Source: Pseudomonadota bacterium (GTDB taxonomy: Bacteria; Pseudomonadota; Gammaproteobacteria; Burkholderiales; Burkholderiaceae_C). Taken from it: DNA of 64,000 nucleotides. Positions within the stretch are counted from its first letter, which is position 1; the number at the start of each line of letters is the position of its first letter. Positions 52,474-63,670 of the stretch are shown here, one piece after another. A model generated the notes under the pieces. It worked only from the letters and a program-made list of their open reading frames with translations, made no database searches and had not been told where the DNA came from. The stretch is taken from NCBI GenBank assembly GCA_031119395.1, contig JAVHYA010000011.1, forward strand, positions 1 through 64,000. Direction: 5' to 3'. Made by a program: the position numbers and the translations under genes.

Positions 52474-54927
52474 ATGAACAAGCCGATCGACCCTGCGCTG
52501 CTGCAGCCCGCGCACGCCTTCGCCGACTACCTGGCCAACACCGCAGCGCGCATCGACACCGACGCCGAGGCCCGGGCGCTCGCCCAGGGCGCGCGCGTGG
52601 GCATCAGCCGCCCGCACGAATCCGCGCAGCTGCACGTCGCCGGCGAGGCCACCTACACCGACGACCTGCCCGAGCTGGCCGGCACGCTGCACTGCGCGCT
52701 GGGCCTCTCGCCCGTGGCGGCGGGGCGGCTCACGGGCCTCGCGCTGGACGCCATCCGCGCCATGCCGGGCGTGGTGGATGTCATCACCGCGGCCGACGTG
52801 CCGGGCGCCAACGACTGCGGCTCGATCGTCCACGACGACCCGCTGCTGTGCCCGGTCGGCCCGCAGGAGGACGGCTCGCCCGGCGGCGAGATCCGCTACC
52901 TGGGCCAGCCGCTCTTCGCCGTCATCGCCCGCACCCGCACCGAGGCGCGCCGCGCCGCCGCCCGCGCCAAGGAGGCCGCGCAGGTCGAGGCCGCCGATCC
53001 GGTGATCACGCCCCAGGAGGCGCATGCGCGCGGCCAGTACGTGGTGCCCCCGATGCACCTGAAGCGCAGCGCCCGGGGCATCGAGGTGCGTGCCGCCATC
53101 GACGGCGCGCCGCACCGCCTGAAGGGCGAGCTCGACGTCGGTGGGCAGGAACAGTTCTACCTGGAAGGACAGATCAGCTACGCGATCCCGAAGGAGGGGG
53201 GCACGATGCACGTGCACTGCTCCACGCAGCACCCGAGCGAGATGCAGCACCTGATCGCCCATGCGCTGCACCTGCATTCGAACGAAGTGCATGTGGAATG
53301 CCGCCGCATGGGGGGCGGCTTCGGTGGCAAGGAGTCGCAGTCGGGCCTGTTCGCCTGCATCGCGGCCGTGGCCGCCAACAAGCTGCGCCGGCCGGTCAAG
53401 CTGCGGCCCGACCGCGACGACGACTTCATGATCACCGGCCGACGCCACTGCTTCTGGTACGAGTACGAGGTCGGCTACGACGACGAAGGCCGCCTCCTGG
53501 GGGCCGAGATCACGATGGTCTCGCGCGCCGGCCACTCGGCCGACCTCTCCGGGCCGGTGATGACGCGCGCCCTGTGCCACTTCGACAACGCCTACTGGTT
53601 GCCCGAGGTGTCGATGCACGGCTTCTCGGGCCGCACCAACACCCAGAGCAACACCGCGTTCCGCGGCTTCGGCGGGCCGCAGGGCGCGATCGCGGTCGAG
53701 TACATCCTCGACTCGGTGGCGCGGGCGCTGGGGCGCGACGCGCTGGCCGTGCGCCGCGCCAACTTCTACGGCACGACCGAGCGCAACGTGACGCCCTACG
53801 GCCAGACGGTGACCGACAACGTCATCCACGAGCTGGTCGACCAGCTGGCCGACAGCAGCGGCTACGAGGCGCGCCGGGCCGCGATCGCGCAGTTCAACGC
53901 CGGCAGCCCGGTGCTCAAGCGCGGCCTGGCGCTCACGCCCATCAAGTTCGGCATCAGCTTCAACGTGCCGCACTTCAACCAGGCCGGCGCCCTGGTGCAT
54001 GTCTACACCGACGGCTCGATCCTGGTGAACCACGGCGGCACCGAGATGGGCCAGGGCCTGAACACCAAGGTCGCACAGGTCGTGGCGCACGAGCTGGGCG
54101 TGGAGTTCGAGCGCGTGCGGGCGACCGCCACCGACACCACGAAGGTGGCCAACACCTCGGCGACCGCCGCGTCCACCGGCGCCGACCTGAACGGCAAGGC
54201 GGCGCAGGACGCGGCGCGCCAGATCCGCGCGCGCCTGGCCGAGTGTGCCGCCCGCCGGCACGGGGGCACGCCGGAGGAAGTGCGCTTCGCCAACGGCAAG
54301 GTGCAGGTGGGCGGGCGCGAGCTGGCCTTCGCCACGGTGGTGGCCGAGGCCTACACCGACCGCGTGCAGCTGTGGTCCGACGGCTTCTACAGCACCCCCG
54401 GCCTGCACTGGAATTCGCAGACCATGCAGGGCCACCCCTTCTACTACTTCGCCTACGGGGCCGCCGTGAGCGAGGTGGTGGTGGACACGCTCACCGGCGA
54501 GTGGAAGCTGCTGCGTGCCGACGTGCTGCACGACGCCGGCCGCTCGCTCAACCCTGCCGTGGACATCGGACAGGTGGAAGGCGCCTTCATCCAGGGCATG
54601 GGCTGGCTCACCACCGAGGAACTGGTGTGGCATCCGGCGAGCGGCAAGCTCATGACGCACGCGCCGAGCACCTACAAGATCCCCACGGCCAACGACTGTC
54701 CGCCGGTGTTCGACGTGCGCCTGTTCGACGGGCCGAACGCCGAGGACTCCATCCACCGCAGCAAGGCGGTGGGCGAACCGCCGCTGCTGCTGCCCTTCTC
54801 GGTGCTGTTCGCGATCCGCGATGCGGTGTCGGCCGTGGGTGGGCACCGGATCGATCCCCCGCTGCGCGCGCCCGCGACCAGCGAAGCGATCCTCTCGGCG
54901 ATCACCGCCGTCCAGAACGCGGCCTGA
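52474..54927 (+). CDS. xdhB: Xanthine dehydrogenase large subunit XdhB
   Basis: XdhB holds the molybdenum cofactor and the purine site. The 817-residue product has the Moco-binding loops MGGGFGGKES, FRGFGGPQG, GTEMGQGLNTK and the catalytic glutamate Glu768 in KAVGEPPLLLP. The arginine that orients purine substrates is likely in TAFRGFG. Length is somewhat above the usual 780 owing to an N-terminal extension (residues 1-45). AAGGAG precedes the ATG at 52474. The two subunit genes form the operon; a LysR gene follows after 87 bp. Confidence 0.95.
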   Translation: MNKPIDPALLQPAHAFADYLANTAARIDTDAEARALAQGARVGISRPHESAQLHVAGEATYTDDLPELAGTLHCALGLSPVAAGRLTGLALDAIRAMPGVVDVITAADVPGANDCGSIVHDDPLLCPVGPQEDGSPGGEIRYLGQPLFAVIARTRTEARRAAARAKEAAQVEAADPVITPQEAHARGQYVVPPMHLKRSARGIEVRAAIDGAPHRLKGELDVGGQEQFYLEGQISYAIPKEGGTMHVHCSTQHPSEMQHLIAHALHLHSNEVHVECRRMGGGFGGKESQSGLFACIAAVAANKLRRPVKLRPDRDDDFMITGRRHCFWYEYEVGYDDEGRLLGAEITMVSRAGHSADLSGPVMTRALCHFDNAYWLPEVSMHGFSGRTNTQSNTAFRGFGGPQGAIAVEYILDSVARALGRDALAVRRANFYGTTERNVTPYGQTVTDNVIHELVDQLADSSGYEARRAAIAQFNAGSPVLKRGLALTPIKFGISFNVPHFNQAGALVHVYTDGSILVNHGGTEMGQGLNTKVAQVVAHELGVEFERVRATATDTTKVANTSATAASTGADLNGKAAQDAARQIRARLAECAARRHGGTPEEVRFANGKVQVGGRELAFATVVAEAYTDRVQLWSDGFYSTPGLHWNSQTMQGHPFYYFAYGAAVSEVVVDTLTGEWKLLRADVLHDAGRSLNPAVDIGQVEGAFIQGMGWLTTEELVWHPASGKLMTHAPSTYKIPTANDCPPVFDVRLFDGPNAEDSIHRSKAVGEPPLLLPFSVLFAIRDAVSAVGGHRIDPPLRAPATSEAILSAITAVQNAA

Positions 54928-55014
54928 GCATGTCCTGCCGTGCCTGTGGCGCGGGCCTTGCGGCCGTGCGCGCTATAACCACGCCCGCTTTCCCTCGATG
55001 AAACGGATGTGGCC

Positions 55015-55956
55015 ATGAGAGACCAGGCGCTGTTCGACAAGATCGATCTTCACCTCATCCGGGTGCTGCACACCGTGCTGACCGACCGCAGCGTGTCGCG
55101 TGCCGCCATCCGCCTGGGCATGTACCAGCCGGCGGTGTCGGCGGCGCTCAAGCGGCTGCGCGAGCTGGCGGGCGATCCGCTGCTGGTGCGCTCGGGCTCG
55201 GGCATGGTGCCCACCGACGCCGGGCTGCGCATGATCGAGCCGGCGGCGAGCATCCTGCGCGCGGCCGAGATGCTGTTCTCGGACGCGCGGGGCTTCGACC
55301 CGCAGACGGCGGGCACGACCTTCCGGATCGCGGCCAGCGACTACCTCGATCCCCTGTTCCTGCCCATGGTGCTCACGCAGATCAAGCGGCTGGCCCCCAT
55401 GGCGCGCGTCGAGATCCATCCGCTGTCCTCGGACGGCGACTACCACGCGCATCTCGCGCAGGGCGAGCTCGACCTGGTCATCGGCAACTGGCTCAAGCCG
55501 CCGGAGGACCTGCACATGTCGCGCCTGTTCGGCGACGAGGTGGTGTCGATGGTGAGCACCGAGCACCCCGCGGTGCGGCGCGGCTGGACGCTCGACACCT
55601 GGCTGGAGGCCGAGCACATCGCGCCCACGCCCACGCACCCCGGCGCGCGCGGCATCATCGACCAGATGCTCGATGCGATCGGGCGACAGCGCAACATCAC
55701 GGCACGCTGTGCGCACTTCGGCCTCATGCCGGACATGGTGGCATCGAGCCTGCTGGTGCTCACCACGGGCCGGCAGTTCTGCGAGCGCTACGCCGAGCGG
55801 CTGCCGCTGCAGATCCTGGATTGCCCCGCCACCCTGCCGCGGCTGCTCTATTACCAGCTGTGGCACGAGCGCACCCATTCGTCGAGCGCGGCGCAGTGGC
55901 TGCGCGAGCAGGTCAAGGGCGTGGCCGCCTCGCTGCGCCCGCCACCGTCGTCCTGA
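55015..55956 (+). CDS. LysR-family regulator beside xdhAB
   Basis: The 313-residue regulator has a winged helix-turn-helix (LIRVLHTVLTDRSVSRAAIRL, YQPAVSAALKRLRE, residues about 12-60) and the effector domain after residue 95 (TFRIAASDYLDPLFLPMV). ATG at 55015 is taken; a GTG at 55009 is in frame. Lying between xdhB and the purine permease gene on the same strand, it probably controls xanthine or purine use; the effector is unknown. It is not divergent from its likely targets, which is less usual for the family. Confidence 0.85.
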   Translation: MRDQALFDKIDLHLIRVLHTVLTDRSVSRAAIRLGMYQPAVSAALKRLRELAGDPLLVRSGSGMVPTDAGLRMIEPAASILRAAEMLFSDARGFDPQTAGTTFRIAASDYLDPLFLPMVLTQIKRLAPMARVEIHPLSSDGDYHAHLAQGELDLVIGNWLKPPEDLHMSRLFGDEVVSMVSTEHPAVRRGWTLDTWLEAEHIAPTPTHPGARGIIDQMLDAIGRQRNITARCAHFGLMPDMVASSLLVLTTGRQFCERYAERLPLQILDCPATLPRLLYYQLWHERTHSSSAAQWLREQVKGVAASLRPPPSS

Positions 55957-55999
55957 GAGGCGGCGCCTTCCGAATACACAACAACAGGAGACACGACCC

Positions 56000-57301
56000 A
56001 TGAACTGGACCGAGCGCATCTTCAAGCTGCGCGAACACGGCACGAACGTGCGCACCGAGGTGCTGGCCGGCCTCACCACCTTCCTGACGATGGCCTACAT
56101 CATCTTCGTCAACCCCTCGATCCTGGGCGACGCGGGGATGCCCAAGGAATCGGTCTTCGTCGCCACCTGCCTGATCGCGGCGCTGGGCACGGCCATCATG
56201 GCGCTGTACGCCAACTACCCGATCGCGCTGGCGCCCGGCATGGGACTCAACGCCTACTTCGCCTACGTGGTGGTGCTGCACATGGGCTTCACCTGGCAGG
56301 CGGCGCTGGGGGCGGTGTTCGTGTCGGGGTGCCTGTTCCTGCTGGTCACGGTGTTCCGGCTGCGCGAGCTCATCATCCGCGGCATCCCGCTGTCGCTGCG
56401 CTATGCGATCACGGTGGGCATCGGGCTCTTCCTGGCGCTCATCGCGCTCAAGAGCGCGGGCATCGTGGCGCCCTCCAAGGCCACCTACGTGACGCTGGGC
56501 GACCTGCACACGCCGCAGGCGGTGCTGGCGGTGCTGGGCTTCTTCCTGATCGTCGTGCTGGACCGGCTCAAGGTGCCCGGCGCCATCCTCATCGGCATCG
56601 TGGCCGTCACGCTGGCGAGCTTCTTCTTCGCCGGCAACGAGTACCGCGGCATCTTCTCGGCGCCGCCCTCGATCGCGCCGACCTTCCTGCAGCTGGACAT
56701 CAAGGCGGCGCTGGCCGGCGGCATCCTCAACGTGATCCTCGTGTTCTTCCTCGTCGAGCTCTTCGACGCCACGGGCACGCTGATGGGCGTGGCCAAGCGG
56801 GCCGGCCTGCTGGTGCCGGGCAAGATGGACCGGCTCAACAAGTCGCTGCTGGCCGATTCGGCGGCCATCTTCGCCGGCTCGCTGCTGGGCACATCGAGCA
56901 CCACGGCCTACGTCGAGAGCGCCGCCGGCGTGCAGGCCGGCGGCCGCACGGGACTCACGGCGCTCACGGTGTCGGTGCTGTTCCTGGCGTGCCTGTTCAT
57001 CGCGCCGCTGGCCGGCGTGGTGCCGGCCTATGCGACCGCGCCGGCGCTGTTCTTCGTGGCATGTTTGATGCTGAGGGAACTGACCGAACTGAACTGGGAC
57101 GAGACCACCGAGGTCGTGCCGGCGGCCGTGACGGCGCTGGCCATGCCTTTCACCTACTCCATCGCCAACGGGCTGGCCTTCGGCTTCATCACCTACGCGG
57201 TGCTCAAGCTGTTCACCGGCCGCGCGCGCGAGGTGCACTGGATGGTGTGGGTGATCGGCGGCATCTTCCTGTTCAAGTTCATCTGGATCGAAGGCCATTG
57301 A
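56000..57301 (+). CDS. NCS2 purine permease, AzgA-like
   Basis: The 433-residue inner-membrane transporter with 12-14 helices belongs to the AzgA branch of NCS2, which imports adenine, guanine or hypoxanthine with protons. Conserved parts are FLTMAYIIFVNPSIL, ALAPGMGLNAYFAY, LFDATGTLMGVAKRAG and STTAYVESAAGVQAGGRTGL. ACAGGAG precedes the ATG. It lies 43 bp after the LysR gene and before the purine ABC importer, so it gives a second uptake route. Which base it prefers cannot be read from sequence. Confidence 0.92.
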   Translation: MNWTERIFKLREHGTNVRTEVLAGLTTFLTMAYIIFVNPSILGDAGMPKESVFVATCLIAALGTAIMALYANYPIALAPGMGLNAYFAYVVVLHMGFTWQAALGAVFVSGCLFLLVTVFRLRELIIRGIPLSLRYAITVGIGLFLALIALKSAGIVAPSKATYVTLGDLHTPQAVLAVLGFFLIVVLDRLKVPGAILIGIVAVTLASFFFAGNEYRGIFSAPPSIAPTFLQLDIKAALAGGILNVILVFFLVELFDATGTLMGVAKRAGLLVPGKMDRLNKSLLADSAAIFAGSLLGTSSTTAYVESAAGVQAGGRTGLTALTVSVLFLACLFIAPLAGVVPAYATAPALFFVACLMLRELTELNWDETTEVVPAAVTALAMPFTYSIANGLAFGFITYAVLKLFTGRAREVHWMVWVIGGIFLFKFIWIEGH

Positions 57302-57310
57302 AATGAAGCA

Positions 57311-57400
57311 TCCCCCATGCCGCTTCGCGGCTCCCCCTTCTCCCGCACGCGGGAAGGGGGCGCACCCAGCGGCCTGGCAAAGCCAGTTCCGCGGGTGCCC
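57311..57400 (+). repeat. Dispersed repeat R2, copy C
   Basis: The copy runs CCCCCATGCCGCTTCGCGG, CTCCCCCTTCTCC, GCGCACCCAGCGGCCTGGC and GCGGGTGCCC. It shares its first half with copies A and B and its second half with copy D. Confidence 0.65.
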
Positions 57401-57502
57401 TGAAGACTTCGCTGCGCTCGTCGGCTGCGATGGCCGCGTGCCCGTGGAAGGCTTCGGGTCCTCTGCCGGCTCTGGAGCGGTGACAATGCGGGAACTTTGA
57501 AT

Positions 57503-57550
57503 GCTATTGTTTTCATAGCTGCTGGCGCCCGCCCCGCGGGCGTTTCGAGG
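57503..57550 (+). repeat. Dispersed repeat R1, copy g
   Basis: GCTAT, TGTTTTC, ATAGC, TGCTGGCGCCCGCCCCGC, GGGCGTTTCGAGG. It is the only copy here that touches no coding sequence in a gap without other function. Confidence 0.75.
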
Positions 57551-57590
57551 GTTTTTCATACATAAACAGAGCGACGACCGAAGGCCACCC

Positions 57591-59144
57591 ATGTCCACCC
57601 CCAGACTCCAGCTTGCGGGCATCACCAAGCGCTACCCCTCCGTGGTGGCCAACAGCGGCGTGTCGCTGACGGTGCTGCCCGGCGAAACCCACGCCGTGCT
57701 CGGCGAGAACGGCGCCGGCAAGTCGACGCTGATGAAGATCATCTACGGCTCCGTCAAGCCCGACGAGGGCACGGTGGACTTCAACGGCCAGCCGGTGCAC
57801 ATCCGCAATCCCCAGGAGGCGCGGGCGCTGGGCATCAGCATGGTGTTCCAGCACTTCAGCCTGTTCGACACGCTCACGGTGGCCGAGAACGTGTGGCTGG
57901 GGCTGGACAAGAGCCTGGCGCTGGCCGAGGTCACGCGCCGCATCGTCGCCAAGGCCGGCGAGTACGGGCTGGAGATCGATCCCCAGCGGCCCGTGCACAC
58001 GCTGTCGGTGGGCGAGATGCAGCGCGTCGAGATCATCCGCGCCCTGCTGACCGACCCCAAGCTGCTGATCCTCGACGAGCCCACCTCGGTGCTGACGCCG
58101 CAGGCCGTGCTCAAGCTCTTCGTCGTGCTCAAGAAGCTGGCGTCGCAGGGCTGCTCGATCCTCTACATCAGCCACAAGCTGCACGAGATCCGCGAGCTGT
58201 GCACCGCCTGCACGGTGCTGCGCGGCGGCAAGGTCACGGGCGTGTGCAACCCGCAGCACGAGACCAACGAGTCGCTCTCGCGCCTGATGATCGGCGCCGA
58301 GCCGCCGCCGCTGCAGCACCGGCCGTCGAACATCGGCGCCGTCGCGCTGAACGTGAAGGGCCTGAGCCTGCCGCGCGAGGACCAGTTCGGCGTCGACCTC
58401 GAGGGGGTCGCGCTGCAGGTGCGCGGCGGCGAGGTGGTCGGCGTGGCGGGCGTGTCGGGCAACGGCCAGAAGGAACTGCTCTACGCGCTGTCGGGCGAGG
58501 ACGTGCGGGCCGAGCCCGGCATGGTCGAGGTCTTCGGCCAGCCGGCCGGCCACCTGCGGCCGCGTGCGCGCCGGCGGCTGGGGCTGCATTTCGTGCCCGA
58601 GGAGCGGCTGGGCCGTGGCGCGGTGCCGACGCTCGGCCTCGCGCACAACCTGCTGCTCACGCGCGACGACGCGGTGGGCGCGGGCGGCTGGCTGCGCACC
58701 GGCCAGATGGAGCGCCAGGCGCGCGCCATCATCGAGCGCTTCAAGGTCAAGGCCGGCGGACCGAACGCGGCGGCCAAGTCGCTGTCGGGCGGCAACCTGC
58801 AGAAGTTCATCGTCGGGCGCGAGATCGACGCCAATCCGAAGCTCTTCATCGTCTCGCAGCCCACCTGGGGCGTGGACGTCGGCGCCGCGGCGCTGATCCG
58901 CGCCGAGATCCTGGCGCTGCGCGACGCCGGCTGCGCGGTGCTGGTGGTCAGCGAGGAACTGGACGAGCTCTTCGAGATCAGCGACCGCCTGCACGTGATC
59001 GCCAAGGGGCGGCTGTCGCCCTCGATCGATCGCGCCGCGGCCACCGTGCCGCAGATCGGCGAGTGGATGAGCGGGCTGTGGGACGGCGCGCCCGCCACGC
59101 GCCCGGTGCGCAACGTGGAGGAGGGCACCCATGCTCAAGCTTGA
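57591..59144 (+). CDS. Purine/nucleoside ABC importer, double ATPase
   Basis: The 517-residue product has two ATP-binding domains in one chain, as in YufO and sugar importers. Domain 1 is complete: Walker A GENGAGKST, signature VGEMQRVE, Walker B LLILDEPTSVLT. Domain 2 (about residues 260-500) has a degenerate Walker A (GVSGNGQKEL), signature SGGNLQKF and IVSQPTWGVD at the Walker B position, the normal asymmetry of this class. It is the first gene of an operon with two permeases and a BMP receptor; the next gene overlaps it by 14 bp. Confidence 0.92.
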   Translation: MSTPRLQLAGITKRYPSVVANSGVSLTVLPGETHAVLGENGAGKSTLMKIIYGSVKPDEGTVDFNGQPVHIRNPQEARALGISMVFQHFSLFDTLTVAENVWLGLDKSLALAEVTRRIVAKAGEYGLEIDPQRPVHTLSVGEMQRVEIIRALLTDPKLLILDEPTSVLTPQAVLKLFVVLKKLASQGCSILYISHKLHEIRELCTACTVLRGGKVTGVCNPQHETNESLSRLMIGAEPPPLQHRPSNIGAVALNVKGLSLPREDQFGVDLEGVALQVRGGEVVGVAGVSGNGQKELLYALSGEDVRAEPGMVEVFGQPAGHLRPRARRRLGLHFVPEERLGRGAVPTLGLAHNLLLTRDDAVGAGGWLRTGQMERQARAIIERFKVKAGGPNAAAKSLSGGNLQKFIVGREIDANPKLFIVSQPTWGVDVGAAALIRAEILALRDAGCAVLVVSEELDELFEISDRLHVIAKGRLSPSIDRAAATVPQIGEWMSGLWDGAPATRPVRNVEEGTHAQA

Positions 59145-60270
59145 ACTGCGGCCGCAGCTGTCGCGCTTCTGGAGCTACGGCTCGCCCATCCTGGCGCTGG
59201 CGATCACGGTGGTGATCGGCATCGCGCTCTTCGCCGCCCTGGGCAAGGACCCGGTGCGCGGGCTGCAGGTCTTCTTCTGGGAGCCGATCAAGAGCCCCTA
59301 CGCCATCGGCGAACTGCTGGTGAAGGCGACGCCGCTGCTCATCATCGCGCTGGGGCTGGCGGTGTGTTTCCGCTCCAACGTGTGGAACATCGGCGCCGAA
59401 GGCCAGTTCGTCCTCGGTGCCATCGCCGCCGGCGGTGTGGCGCTGCTGGCCGACAAGGGCACCGGCCCGTGGATCATCCCGGCCATCCTGGTGGCCGGCG
59501 TGCTCGGCGGGATGCTGTGGGCGGCCATCGTGGCCTGGCTGCGCGACGTGTGCAACGCCAACGAGATCCTCACCAGCCTCATGCTGGTCTACGTGGCCAC
59601 GCTGCTGCTGCTGTGGCTGGTCGGCGGGCCGTGGAAGGACCCCATGGGCTACAACTTCCCGCAGACCAAGACCTTCGAGGCCGTGACGCAGATGCCCCGG
59701 CTCATGAAGGGCTCGCGCGTGTCCATCGGCGTGCCGATCGCGCTGGTGGGCGTGGCGGTGCTGTGGGTCTTCCTCTTCCGCACGCGCCTGGGCTTCGCGC
59801 AGCAGGTCGGCGGCCTGGCGCCGGCGGCGGCGCGCTATGCCGGCTTCTCGGCGCGGCGCGCGGTGTGGATCGCGCTGCTCACCTCGGGCGCGGCGGCCGG
59901 GCTGGCCGGCGCACTCGAGGTGGCCGGCCCCATCGGGCAGCTCACGCCGTACGTGCCGGCAGGCTACGGCTTCGCGGCCATCATCGTGGCCTTCGTGGGC
60001 CGGCTGCATCCGGTGGGCATGGTCTTCTCGGCCATCCTGATGAGCATGTTCTACATCGGCGGGGAGCTGGCGCAGTCGCGGCTGGGGCTGCCGAAGTCGC
60101 TCACCGCGGTGTTCCAGGGCCTGCTGCTGTTCACGCTGCTGGCCTGCGACACGCTGGTGGCCTATCGCATCCGCATGAAGGCCCATGCACGGCCGGTGTC
60201 GCCCACGGCGGGCACCGCGTCGCTGCAGGCCTCCACCCCCGAAGTTGCAGCGCAGATCAAGGAGGCCTGA
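59131..60270 (+). CDS. Purine/nucleoside ABC importer permease 1
   Basis: The 379-residue inner-membrane permease of the BPD_transp_2 (YufP-like) class has eight to ten helices. Typical parts are ALGLAVCFRSNVWNIGAEGQFVLGA and ANEILTSLMLVYVATLLL. Its ATG lies inside the end of the ATPase gene (14-bp overlap), so translation is coupled. It acts with the permease downstream as the heterodimeric channel. Confidence 0.92.
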   Translation: MLKLELRPQLSRFWSYGSPILALAITVVIGIALFAALGKDPVRGLQVFFWEPIKSPYAIGELLVKATPLLIIALGLAVCFRSNVWNIGAEGQFVLGAIAAGGVALLADKGTGPWIIPAILVAGVLGGMLWAAIVAWLRDVCNANEILTSLMLVYVATLLLLWLVGGPWKDPMGYNFPQTKTFEAVTQMPRLMKGSRVSIGVPIALVGVAVLWVFLFRTRLGFAQQVGGLAPAAARYAGFSARRAVWIALLTSGAAAGLAGALEVAGPIGQLTPYVPAGYGFAAIIVAFVGRLHPVGMVFSAILMSMFYIGGELAQSRLGLPKSLTAVFQGLLLFTLLACDTLVAYRIRMKAHARPVSPTAGTASLQASTPEVAAQIKEA

Positions 60271-60271
60271 C

Positions 60272-61192
60272 ATGGAGAACTACGCACTCCTCCTGGGCGC
60301 CATGCTCAGTGCCGGCACGGTGCTGGCGATCGCGGCCCTGGGCCTGCTCATCAACGAGAAGGCCGGCATCGTCAACCTGGGCGCCGAGGGCATGATGCTG
60401 TGCGCCGCCATCGCGGGCTTCGCGGGCTATGTGCACACGCACAACCCGTGGGTCGGCTTCCTCGCGGGCATGGCCGCCGGCGCGGCGCTGGCGGCGGTGT
60501 TCGGCGTGCTGGTGATCTGGCTCAACACCAACCAGTACGCCACCGGCCTGGCGCTGTCGCTCTTCGGCGTGGGTTTCTCGGCCTTCGTGGGCATCAACTA
60601 CGTGCAGGCCAAGGCGCCGGGCGGCATGGGCTTCGCCATTCCGGTGCTGGGCGACATCCCCTTCGTCGGGCCGGCGCTGTTCAGGCACCACCCGCTGGTG
60701 TATTTCGCGGTCGTGCTGACCTTCGCGCTGGTCTGGTTCCTGTACCGCACCCGTGCCGGGCTGGTGCTGCGCTCGGTGGGCGAATCGCCGGAATCGGCCC
60801 ATGCGCTGGGCTATCCGGTCCGCCGCATCCGCCTGCTGGCCGTGGTGGCCGGCGGTGCGCTGTGCGGGCTGGCCGGTGCCTACCTGTCGGTGGTGTACAC
60901 GGGCCTGTGGGTCGAGAACATGGTGGCCGGGCGCGGCTGGATCGCGCTGGCGCTGACCACCTTCGCCACCTGGCGGCCGGTGCGGGTGCTGCTGGGCGCC
61001 TACCTCTTCGGCGGCGTGACGCAGCTGGGCTTCCACCTGCAGAGCGCGGGGGTCGAGGTGCCCAGCCAGTTCCTGGCCATGATGCCGTACCTGGCCACGA
61101 TCGTCGTGCTGGCCTTGATCTCGCGCAACCCGGCCTTCATCCGCGTGAACATGCCGGCGTCGATCGGCAAGCCGTTCTACCCGGGCTCCTGA
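60272..61192 (+). CDS. Purine/nucleoside ABC importer permease 2
   Basis: The 306-residue permease (YufQ-like) begins MENYALLLGAMLSAGTVLAIA and shows the family segments INEKAGIVNLGAEGMMLCAAIAG and LGYPVRRIRLLAVV. AAGGAGG stands before the ATG and overlaps the end of permease 1. It ends 69 bp before the receptor gene, which has a CATAAT box of its own at 61210-61215. Confidence 0.92.
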   Translation: MENYALLLGAMLSAGTVLAIAALGLLINEKAGIVNLGAEGMMLCAAIAGFAGYVHTHNPWVGFLAGMAAGAALAAVFGVLVIWLNTNQYATGLALSLFGVGFSAFVGINYVQAKAPGGMGFAIPVLGDIPFVGPALFRHHPLVYFAVVLTFALVWFLYRTRAGLVLRSVGESPESAHALGYPVRRIRLLAVVAGGALCGLAGAYLSVVYTGLWVENMVAGRGWIALALTTFATWRPVRVLLGAYLFGGVTQLGFHLQSAGVEVPSQFLAMMPYLATIVVLALISRNPAFIRVNMPASIGKPFYPGS

Positions 61193-61261
61193 GCACGCCC
61201 GCGGGCATTCATAATCGCGAGTCCCTTTTTCCAGCCAACTGTTCTGTCGAGGACTTCTTTC

Positions 61262-62431
61262 ATGCAAGCACTGAACAAGCGCTCCCTGCTCAAACTGGCC
61301 GCCCTGTCGGCCGTCGCGTCGGCCGCCCTGATGGGCTGCGGCAAGAAGGAGGAGGCCCCGGCGCCCGCCGCCGCACCGCCCGCGCCGGCACCGACCGCCG
61401 CCGCGCCGGCCCCGGCACCGGCCGCGCCGCTGAACATCGCCTTCGCCTACGTCGGCCCGGTGGGCGACGGCGGCTGGACCTTCGCGCACGACACCGCACG
61501 CAAGGCGCTGGAAAAGGAATTCGGCGACAAGATCAAGACCACCTTCGTCGAGAGCGTGCCCGAATCGGCCGATGCCGAGCGCGTGTTCCGCGACTTCGTG
61601 GGCCAGGGCAACAAGCTGGTCTTCGGCACCACCTTCGGCTACATGGAGCCGATGCTCAAGGTCGCCAACGACAGCAAGGACGTCAAGTTCGAGCATGCCA
61701 CCGGCTACAAGACGGCCGAGAACATGCGCACCTACGACAGCCGCACCTACGAAGGCGCGTACATGGCCGGCATCATCGCCGGCGCCATGACCAAGTCGAA
61801 CAAGCTGGGCGTGGTGGGCTCGGTGCCGATTCCCGAGGTGCTGCGCAACATCAACTCCTTCACCCTGGGCGCCCAGTCGGTGAACCCGAAGATCACCACC
61901 AACGTGGTGTGGGTCAACGAATGGTTCAGCCCGCCGAAGGAGACCGAGGCCGCCACGGCCCTGATCAACGGCGGCGCCGACGTGCTGTTCCAGAACACCG
62001 ACTCGCCCGCCGTGCTCAAGACCGCGCAGGAAAAGGGCAAGCGCGCCTTCGGCTGGGATTCGGACATGACCGCCTACGGCCCCAAGGCGCACCTGGCCTC
62101 GGCCATCATCAACTGGACGCCGTACTACGTGAAGGCCACCAAGGACGCGCTGGAAGGCACCTGGACCACCGGCCAGACCTGGTGGGGCGTGAAGGAAGGC
62201 GCGATCGACATCGTGTCGCTGGCCGAGGACGTGCCGGCCGACATCAAGGCCAAGGTCGAGGAAGTGAAGAAGGGCCTGAAGGACGGCAGCTTCCAGATCT
62301 GGAAGGGCCCGATCGTCGGCCAGGACGGCAAGGAGCTCGTCGCCGCCGGCGCCGCTGCCGACGACAAGTTCCTCTCGGGCGTGAACTTCTACGTCAAGGG
62401 CGTCGAAGGCAAGGTGCCGGGAAAGAATTGA
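61262..62431 (+). CDS. BMP-family lipoprotein receptor for purines/nucleosides
   Basis: The 389-residue substrate receptor of the Bmp/PnrA family has lipobox LMGC near residue 26, followed by a 35-residue Pro/Ala linker (KKEEAPAPAAAPPAPAPTA) and the two-lobed binding domain (AFAYVGPVGDGGWTFAHD, FGTTFGYMEPMLKVA, GVVGSVPIPEVLRNINSF, GWDSDMTAYGPKAHLAS). Some related proteins bind nucleosides; gene context here, next to purine deaminase and xanthine dehydrogenase, suggests purines or nucleosides. GAGGA precedes the ATG. A perfect terminator follows at 62533. Confidence 0.9.
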   Translation: MQALNKRSLLKLAALSAVASAALMGCGKKEEAPAPAAAPPAPAPTAAAPAPAPAAPLNIAFAYVGPVGDGGWTFAHDTARKALEKEFGDKIKTTFVESVPESADAERVFRDFVGQGNKLVFGTTFGYMEPMLKVANDSKDVKFEHATGYKTAENMRTYDSRTYEGAYMAGIIAGAMTKSNKLGVVGSVPIPEVLRNINSFTLGAQSVNPKITTNVVWVNEWFSPPKETEAATALINGGADVLFQNTDSPAVLKTAQEKGKRAFGWDSDMTAYGPKAHLASAIINWTPYYVKATKDALEGTWTTGQTWWGVKEGAIDIVSLAEDVPADIKAKVEEVKKGLKDGSFQIWKGPIVGQDGKELVAAGAAADDKFLSGVNFYVKGVEGKVPGKN

Positions 62432-62460
62432 GCACCCCGTTTCCTGCTCACTTCGTGTAG

Positions 62461-63657
<1,197 letters not shown>

Positions 63658-63670
63658 CCGGGACCGGGGG

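Larger units (their letters stand above)
57302..57590. other. Gap filled by two repeats
   Basis: These 289 bp hold repeat R2 copy C and repeat R1 copy g; no coding frame is convincing. The R1 hairpin CGCCCG (57526-57531) with CGGGCG (57537-57542), then TTTCGAGGGTTTTT, may act as a weak terminator before the ABC operon. Confidence 0.6.
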